Part shown: positions 21,261 through 25,524 of the stretch, piece by piece
How the letters are laid out: every line of letters begins with the position of its first letter
How positions within the stretch are numbered: position 1 is the first letter of the stretch
Assembly: GCA_031386665.1 (NCBI GenBank)
Contig: JANNCN010000057.1
Location: forward strand, 1 to 25,524
Origin: JANYCG01 sp031386665
Lineage (GTDB): Bacteria > Pseudomonadota > Gammaproteobacteria > Burkholderiales > Burkholderiaceae_C
Direction of reading: 5' to 3'
DNA length: 25,524 bases
Translations under genes and position numbers: made by a program
Notes under the pieces: generated by a model
What the model was told of the DNA's origin: nothing
What the model saw: the letters and a program-made list of their open reading frames with translations, nothing else
Databases searched by the model: none

Positions 21261-21674
21261 TTAGGGTCGCAAAATCGAAATGACCTGTCGTCCGTTTTTG
21301 CGGTAAACCGAAAAGTCGCTGTCTAAAGTGAGCACAGGGCTTTGCGGATACAACTCTGCCAAGCGCACCAGACAAGCATCTGCCAACGACATGGGCAGAT
21401 CAGCATAGCGGCGAACCATTCCAAGAATGGCGCTGTGGTGATCTGCCAGTGCCATGCCGATGCGCAGAAAACCTTCATCCAGCATTTCGATCAGCGCAGC
21501 CCGTGCGCCTGGGGTTTGGCGCGTCAGGTAAGTGGCTTCGGCCAGCACGGACTCGCAAGTCACCATGGGTGGTTGAATATCTCGCAGTTGCTGCACAACC
21601 CAAGTGTGCGCGTTGTCGTTTCTGTTGAGCAGGGCGACCAAGGGGCCAGTGTCAACAATCACCTGATTTCTCAT
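21261..21674 (-). CDS. PIN domain toxin, VapC-like ribonuclease
   Basis: A 137-residue PIN domain: MRNQVIVDTGPLVALLNRND with Asp8, TCESVLAEATYLTR with Glu46, MSLADACLVRLAE with Asp99, and VLTLDSDFSVYRK with Asp118/Asp120. These are the metal-binding acids of the family. VapC toxins cleave specific RNAs (often tRNA) when the antitoxin is degraded. All catalytic residues are present, so it should be active. Its ATG overlaps the antitoxin stop by four bases. The pair lies directly downstream of imuB on the same strand, but 88 bases separate imuB from the antitoxin start. Confidence 0.9.
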   Translation of the reverse strand: MRNQVIVDTGPLVALLNRNDNAHTWVVQQLRDIQPPMVTCESVLAEATYLTRQTPGARAALIEMLDEGFLRIGMALADHHSAILGMVRRYADLPMSLADACLVRLAELYPQSPVLTLDSDFSVYRKNGRQVISILRP

Positions 21675-21910
21675 TGCCCAAAACCATGCAAATGCGCAGG
21701 GTTGCTGGATAAATCAGCAGAGCCTTGCACCATGCCGGTCCATCGACTGGCTCGGTCTGCGCAAGAGGCGGTGGGTGCCTGCCCGTCTTTTTGCAAATAA
21801 GCGGTCAGCGCCGACCGAATAATTTCACTTTGGGTCGACGCGCTGCTTGCGGCCCTTTGAACCAAATCGTGAAACAAAGGGTCTGGGAGTTTGATAGAAA
21901 TGGCTTTCAT
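21671..21910 (-). CDS. Ribbon-helix-helix antitoxin of the PIN toxin
   Basis: A 79-residue protein. Residues 1-45 (MKAISIKLPDPLFHDLVQRA, then SSASTQSEIIRSALTAYLQK) form a ribbon-helix-helix DNA-binding domain of the CopG/Arc class. The remaining tail (ADRASRWTGMVQGSADLSSN) is the likely toxin-binding arm. It is co-transcribed with, and overlaps, the VapC-like gene. It should repress its own promoter in the AT-rich 88 bases upstream (21911-21998). No operator is certain there, although AATTCAAATTTG-like symmetry is visible. Confidence 0.87.
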   Translation of the reverse strand: MKAISIKLPDPLFHDLVQRAASSASTQSEIIRSALTAYLQKDGQAPTASCADRASRWTGMVQGSADLSSNPAHLHGFGQ

Positions 21911-21998
21911 GAATCAATTGTAATACCGAACTGACAAATTTGAATTTCACCCTAACCATCAAGTAGCGCGCTTAATGGCAGCAACCCGGGCGCAGCCT

Positions 21999-23627
21999 TC
22001 AAGCGAATAGCCCATGCAAATACCAATCCTGGTTGCCCCGCAAGTCCTGGCGGGGATTTGCGAGGTTGCCAGAAATGTCGCTGGAGGTGCCCGTCTTCAC
22101 TAGCCCATTCACTGCCCCACCCAGCCGCTCCCGGTAAATCCATAACAGGCCAGACTGCTCGTTGCGGGCGACAAAATAATCACGCAGGGCGCAGTCGCCA
22201 TCGGCCAGGGCAGCGCCCCACCAAGCGGTCTCCAGGCGCTGCGGGCCTGCCAGCAAGGTCAGCGGGCCCAGGTAGAGCGGGGTATTGCCATGCACCGCCA
22301 GCGCCAGGGGTTTAGCCAGCAACCAGGTGGGGTATAGCGGGTTGCCTTGCAAAGTGAGATGTTGGAGGTGTTGGCGGGCTGGGGCGTCTGAAATTGTGGG
22401 AATACCGGGCGCGTTGGGTTTTGAAGACACCCTGGTTTTGACGCCCACCCGATCTTTGCGCCGCAGCGTGGCAACAGTGGCCTCAACTGCGATGAGTTGA
22501 GGGGCATCAAAAACAGGCCGCCAGGTTTGCATGTGCTCGGGCCGGTGGTCAGCGCGCGCTTGCAGTTGCAACACGCTGTCGGCCCCCAAACGCGCACTCA
22601 CGCGTTCCAGCATTTGGTGCAGGCTGTCGCCTTTTTGAATATCGTCCAGCAGCAAACTGGCACTTTGGCCTGCCAGTTTTTCAGTCTGCAAAGTGCGCAG
22701 ATGCAGGTAAAGCGCGGGCGCGGGCAAGGTGATGCGAGCCAGATTTTCAGCCAATAGACGCTGCAAATGCGCCATGTCTTGCGTGGGCTCTGCCGTACGC
22801 AGCACCAAGCTGCCTTGCGTGGCGGTGTCGCGCCGCGCGTCCATGGTCCAACCCAGCTCAAGCGCCAGCACCCCGCAGTTGCGCAGTTGCAGCCAGACTT
22901 GCATTTGCTTGAGCAAACGGCGTGCGCCAAACAGCAGCGCAGGGGCGGTGTCAATCTGGGCTTGCAGCTCCAGCTTGATCTCCAACACATCGGGCAACAC
23001 CAGCCAGGGGTAAAGCTCGGGCTTCAGGCCGTAAGCCCGGTCCAGAGCGTCCAGCAATTCAGCCCCAAAACGCCGCGCCAAACCATCGCGCGGCAACGCT
23101 CGTAAATCACCCCAGCAGGTGCAACCCAAGCGAGCCAAGGTGCCCTCATGCGCACGCGCCGCCTCCAGGGTTCGCAGCGGCAAGGCATCAGAGGCGACAC
23201 GGGGGGCACCAGCGGGCATTTGCAACCTGGCAACCGCAATCAACGACGTGGGGCCGCGCGCGCAGTTGAAGTGGGTGGAAGGCTTGTTTGACTTGAACAT
23301 CTGCTCAAGCAAACGTGCGCGTCCACCAAACAGCCGTTCGCTGGCGGAGACTTCCATCACCAGCGCGTCATCCGCCTTGAGCTTAGGCTTGGCCTTGGCA
23401 TTCCTGCTTCCGTTCCCGTTCCCACTCCCATTCCGATGCACGTTCGCGCTCGCCCCAGCGCTTGCATCAGCGTTTATCTCTGTGTTCAAACCGACGCTGA
23501 CGCGAGCGACTTTGGGCGTGAACTGCAAGGCCCACCAGCCTAATCCGGTGAGATCACCATCCCAATCAGCCGAGTCAGCCGCCTCAGATGGCAACGGTGG
23601 CAGGGGTTGCAGCGCGATCCAATGCAT
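21999..23627 (-). CDS. imuB: ImuB-like Y-family DNA polymerase homologue, orphan
   Basis: A 542-residue protein of the ImuB type. The N-terminal MHWIALQPLPPLP and the C-terminal WYLHGLFA are typical ends; the palm/fingers and little-finger parts lie between (ALVMEVSASERLFGG, LRALPRDGLARRFGAELLDA, FGARRLLKQMQVWLQLRNCG). ImuB is a non-catalytic hub linking ImuA, DnaE2 and the sliding clamp in SOS-induced mutagenesis. The gene directly follows its own LexA palindrome (23653-23682), 25 bases before the ATG. Neither imuA nor dnaE2 is adjacent, unlike the usual imuA-imuB-dnaE2 cassette. A Gly/Asn/Ser/Lys-rich insert (VHRNGSGNGNGSRNAKAKPK), encoded by TTCCCG-like repeats, precedes ALVMEVS. No other damage is visible. 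Confidence 0.88.
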   Translation of the reverse strand: MHWIALQPLPPLPSEAADSADWDGDLTGLGWWALQFTPKVARVSVGLNTEINADASAGASANVHRNGSGNGNGSRNAKAKPKLKADDALVMEVSASERLFGGRARLLEQMFKSNKPSTHFNCARGPTSLIAVARLQMPAGAPRVASDALPLRTLEAARAHEGTLARLGCTCWGDLRALPRDGLARRFGAELLDALDRAYGLKPELYPWLVLPDVLEIKLELQAQIDTAPALLFGARRLLKQMQVWLQLRNCGVLALELGWTMDARRDTATQGSLVLRTAEPTQDMAHLQRLLAENLARITLPAPALYLHLRTLQTEKLAGQSASLLLDDIQKGDSLHQMLERVSARLGADSVLQLQARADHRPEHMQTWRPVFDAPQLIAVEATVATLRRKDRVGVKTRVSSKPNAPGIPTISDAPARQHLQHLTLQGNPLYPTWLLAKPLALAVHGNTPLYLGPLTLLAGPQRLETAWWGAALADGDCALRDYFVARNEQSGLLWIYRERLGGAVNGLVKTGTSSDISGNLANPRQDLRGNQDWYLHGLFA

Positions 23628-23652
23628 GATGAGGTTTGGCGTGAATCAAGCA

Positions 23653-23682
23653 CTGTATACTGTATAAAATAACAGTATACAG
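23653..23682 (-). promoter_or_regulatory. Extended LexA (SOS) operator for imuB
   Basis: Two perfect 11-base arms, CTGTATACTGT and ACAGTATACAG, are separated by 8 bases. The inner 20 bases (23658-23677) fit the E. coli-type LexA consensus TACTGT-N8-ACAGTA exactly. The outer CTGTATAC/GTATACAG steps extend the symmetry and add overlapping half-sites. It lies 25 bases before the imuB start, where LexA would cover the promoter. The match is strong; binding is inferred. Confidence 0.9.
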
Positions 23683-23763
23683 GTGTACCCCTAATTCAGC
23701 AAACAGAAGCAGAGATCTTCAGTAGGCGTACAACCTTCAGTCATGATTTAGAAACGGGATGAG

Positions 23764-24246
23764 TTACACATTTCGCTTGGGTGGCTGGTCGCCCAACAGG
23801 TAGCGAGCCCCCGAACCCCGACGCCCCGCCACATCATTCGCGTTGTACAAAGCGCATTTCGTCAACGACAGACAGCCACAGCCAATGCACGCTGAGAGTT
23901 GATCCCGCAGGCGGGTCATGTCAGCAATGCGCTGATCCAGCAAGGGGCGCCAGGCACGTGACAGGCGACTCCAGTCTTTGGGGTTGGGGGTGCGCCCTTC
24001 TGGCAAGCTCGACAGGGCCGCGCGAATTTCATCCAGGCTCAAGCCCACGGCTTGGGCCGCGCGAATGAAAGCGACCCGGCGCAGGTCACCGCGAGCAAAT
24101 TGGCGTCGCCCGGCGGCGTTACGCTGGCTCGTCAGCAACTGCTGATCCTCGTAAAACCGCAAGGCGCTTGCAGCAACCCCGCTTCGCCTGGCCAGCTCTC
24201 CAATCAATACCCAAGTGCTGGCCGCTGACGTGGCTTGTTGATTCAT
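23764..24246 (-). CDS. soxR: Redox-sensitive MerR-family activator SoxR
   Basis: A 160-residue protein. The MerR-type helix-turn-helix is at 12-45 (WVLIGELARRSGVAASALRF then YEDQQLL), followed by the dimerisation helix. The [2Fe-2S] cluster binding site is C120-IG-C123-G-C125-LSLTK-C131, the CxxCxC-x5-C pattern specific to SoxR. Oxidation of the cluster by redox-cycling drugs or superoxide switches it to an activator that untwists 19-bp-spacer promoters. The start is ATG 24246. Its own promoter would be in the gap shared with the questin-oxidase-family gene. A SoxR-type promoter faces that gene, so this is probably a regulator-target pair. Confidence 0.96.
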   Translation of the reverse strand: MNQQATSAASTWVLIGELARRSGVAASALRFYEDQQLLTSQRNAAGRRQFARGDLRRVAFIRAAQAVGLSLDEIRAALSSLPEGRTPNPKDWSRLSRAWRPLLDQRIADMTRLRDQLSACIGCGCLSLTKCALYNANDVAGRRGSGARYLLGDQPPKRNV

Positions 24247-24292
24247 AAATTCACCTTTGAAGAAGCCAACGAAAAGAAAGATAAAAAAACAC

Positions 24293-24323
24293 TTGACTTC
24301 AAGTTAACTTTAACTTGCATGAT
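24293..24323 (+). promoter_or_regulatory. SoxR-type promoter with 19-bp spacer and central palindrome
   Basis: TTGACT (24293-24298) and CATGAT (24318-24323) are separated by exactly 19 bases, the over-long spacing typical of MerR/SoxR-activated promoters. The spacer contains the palindrome AAGTTAACTT (24301-24310), which is the core of the E. coli soxS operator (CCTCAAGTTAACTTGAGG; here TTCAAGTTAACTTTAA). The promoter points to the gene starting at ATG 24382, about 58 bases downstream of the -10 region. The -10 box is weak (4 of 6), which fits a need for activation. Confidence 0.8.
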
Positions 24324-24381
24324 GGCAATTTTACCAATCTCGTCGTTCAAATTCCTTCTTTCAATTCTTCAAAGCTTGACC

Positions 24382-25482
24382 ATGCACCCCCCACTGCCAA
24401 ACCCTATCGACGCCAACAACCCGTTACACGAGTTGCTGCATGCCAACCTGCAATTGCCGCCCGAGTACGCAGGCCAGTTAACCAACCACATGCCCATGGC
24501 CTTGCATGCCCTGCAAAGCATGGGGGCCAGTGCGCAACGCCTGCGAGGCTTTTATGACACCTATGCCAAGCACATGGGTGGCAGCCATGCGCCCTTTGGC
24601 GCATCAGCAGTCAATTCAGCAATTGCGGAGGTGCCTGTTTCGGACTGGCGTGCCTTGCGCGGCCAGGCACACGCCTACCCGGCACTGCTTGCCACATTGA
24701 ACGAGTTGGTAGCCCAAGCGGGCCTGGATGCGACCTTGCGCCAGGCCTTGCCGGAACTTTTACCAGGTGTGGCGGCAGCGGCTTTTCACGGGTTGATTCG
24801 CACCGCTCACGCGCTTGAAGCGGGGCATGCGGCTGAACTGGCTGCCGCGCTGGCTTACTGGGCCTGGCGCTGGCAGCCCTTGCCGGAGCCGCCTGCACCG
24901 CCTGCGCCGCCTTCGGGCAGCGCCCTGCTCGAATTTTCAGCCTGGGCAGACCGCCTGGTCAGTGAAGCACGCGGATGGCACAGTGACAGCGCTATGATTT
25001 CGATGCGCATGATTGACGCCAGCTTGTCGCCCGTTTACAAAGGCCTGGCTGGCAGTCTGGTGCCTGCCTTGAGTCTGGACGTGCGTGTTGCAGAGTTGGC
25101 CCTCCTGGCTGTCCGTCTTTACGTGGCCAGCCCTAACTTCACGGTGCTGCACATGGTCACGGCTTTGCGTGCTTTTCGCAAATTGCGCCCTTGGCTGGAA
25201 CACAGTGGGCCGCTGGTCGCAGTTCAGTCCGTGCTGGCGCAGAACTTCACGGCGGCCTATTTGGCGGCGGGCTCCTTGGCGGCGGGCTCCTTGGCAACTG
25301 ATTTGGCGTCATTCGACAAGTCTTTGTCGGTGCCACGCAAAAGCTGGGCGCAGGTCGTGTCACTGGCCATGGCATCGGATGATGAACACGTGATCAAGCT
25401 GGTGCATGCCTGCCAGGATGAGGCTGTCGTGTACGGTGAAGAACCTTACCTGCGCGCAGCCACGCTGGTGACCAGGTTGTGA
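24382..25482 (+). CDS. Questin oxidase family protein, SoxR-controlled
   Basis: A 366-residue protein from ATG 24382 (MHPPLPNPIDANNPLHELLH). Upstream in-frame codons to 24235 are excluded because the promoter lies inside that stretch. Features of the questin-oxidase-like family (DUF4243, AflY-related) are LTNHMPMALHALQSMGASAQ, RLRGFYDTYAKHMGG, AAAFHGLIRTAHALEAGHAA, and FTVLHMVTALRAFRKLRPWL, with the repeated His-rich helices of the family. Fungal members open anthraquinone rings in a Baeyer-Villiger-like oxidation; the bacterial substrate is unknown. No signal peptide is present. A 15-base tandem duplication at 25261-25290 encodes LAAGSLAAGS. Control by SoxR suggests a role in removing redox-active quinones (inference). 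Nothing is supported in the last 42 bases. Confidence 0.82.
   Translation: MHPPLPNPIDANNPLHELLHANLQLPPEYAGQLTNHMPMALHALQSMGASAQRLRGFYDTYAKHMGGSHAPFGASAVNSAIAEVPVSDWRALRGQAHAYPALLATLNELVAQAGLDATLRQALPELLPGVAAAAFHGLIRTAHALEAGHAAELAAALAYWAWRWQPLPEPPAPPAPPSGSALLEFSAWADRLVSEARGWHSDSAMISMRMIDASLSPVYKGLAGSLVPALSLDVRVAELALLAVRLYVASPNFTVLHMVTALRAFRKLRPWLEHSGPLVAVQSVLAQNFTAAYLAAGSLAAGSLATDLASFDKSLSVPRKSWAQVVSLAMASDDEHVIKLVHACQDEAVVYGEEPYLRAATLVTRL
25261..25290 (+). repeat. 15-bp perfect tandem duplication in the questin-oxidase-family gene
   Basis: TTGGCGGCGGGCTCC occurs twice head to tail, giving LAAGSLAAGS in frame; a partial third copy starts (TTGGCAACTG). It is probably a recent replication-slippage event in a tolerant loop. 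Confidence 0.85.
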
Positions 25483-25524
25483 TGGGCGCCTTATGCTCTG
25501 GCGGCGACACCGTTCGGCGCAAGG

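Noticed and set aside
1..25524. CRISPR array, tRNA or rRNA genes
   Set aside because: I saw no regularly spaced direct repeats and no tRNA-like cloverleaf or rRNA sequence by eye. Weak tRNA-like matches cannot be excluded without a covariance search.

Overview
The window looks like a chromosomal segment of a betaproteobacterium, most likely Burkholderiales/Comamonadaceae (Rhodoferax/Polaromonas-like). The reasons are the moderately high GC, protein families typical of that group (a DUF6279 lipoprotein, an ImuB-type Y-family protein, an Lrp/AsnC regulator divergent from glmS, a histidine kinase overlapping glmU), and a dispersed AT-rich intergenic repeat (TTTGCTATA...TATAGCAAA type) that I associate with these genomes. 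The assignment is inference; no rRNA or other phylogenetic marker is present.

Layout. (1) 1-7788 is an accessory/defence island, almost all on the minus strand. In transcription order it holds hsdR, hsdS (overlapping), a large P-loop ATPase resembling the Sll1717 type, a deleted remnant of an AlbA_2-type protein, and a Fic protein. Beyond these are a small plus-strand ORF with a Fic-inhibitor-like SxxxEG motif, a small gene broken by a likely T-run frameshift, and a winged-helix-like protein running off the left edge behind a cluster of TGCAT repeats. No hsdM is visible. (2) 7854-9379 is a two-gene unit: a transglutaminase-like protein and an N-formylglutamate amidohydrolase. (3) 9626-11021 holds a DUF433/DUF5615 toxin-antitoxin pair and a TIGR02391/HEPN-like gene; the toxin and the HEPN gene each carry one premature stop. 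(4) 11076-13653 is core metabolism: glmS with a divergent AsnC-family regulator. (5) 13654-18026 holds hairpins, two copies of the dispersed repeat, a SulP-STAS-cyclic-nucleotide-binding fusion, and a LuxR-family regulator split by an amber codon. (6) 18027-21254 holds glmU, a histidine kinase overlapping its end, and a divergent DUF6279 lipoprotein. (7) 21261-21910 is a VapC/ribbon-helix-helix toxin-antitoxin pair. (8) 21999-23682 is imuB with its own extended LexA palindrome but no imuA or dnaE2 beside it. (9) 23764-25482 is soxR, with a 19-bp-spacer SoxR-type promoter facing a questin-oxidase-family gene.

How the genes work together. glmS and glmU are the first and last enzymes of UDP-N-acetylglucosamine synthesis and bracket a region with many regulators and decayed accessory genes. 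Four genes carry simple point or indel lesions (582-871, 9626-9946, 10209-11021, 16607-17899) and one carries an internal deletion (1744-1875), so the accessory parts appear to be decaying. The two most interesting functional units are the hsdM-less type I restriction/ATPase/Fic operon and the soxR-questin oxidase pair, where a sensor of redox-cycling compounds appears to control an enzyme family that oxidises anthraquinones.
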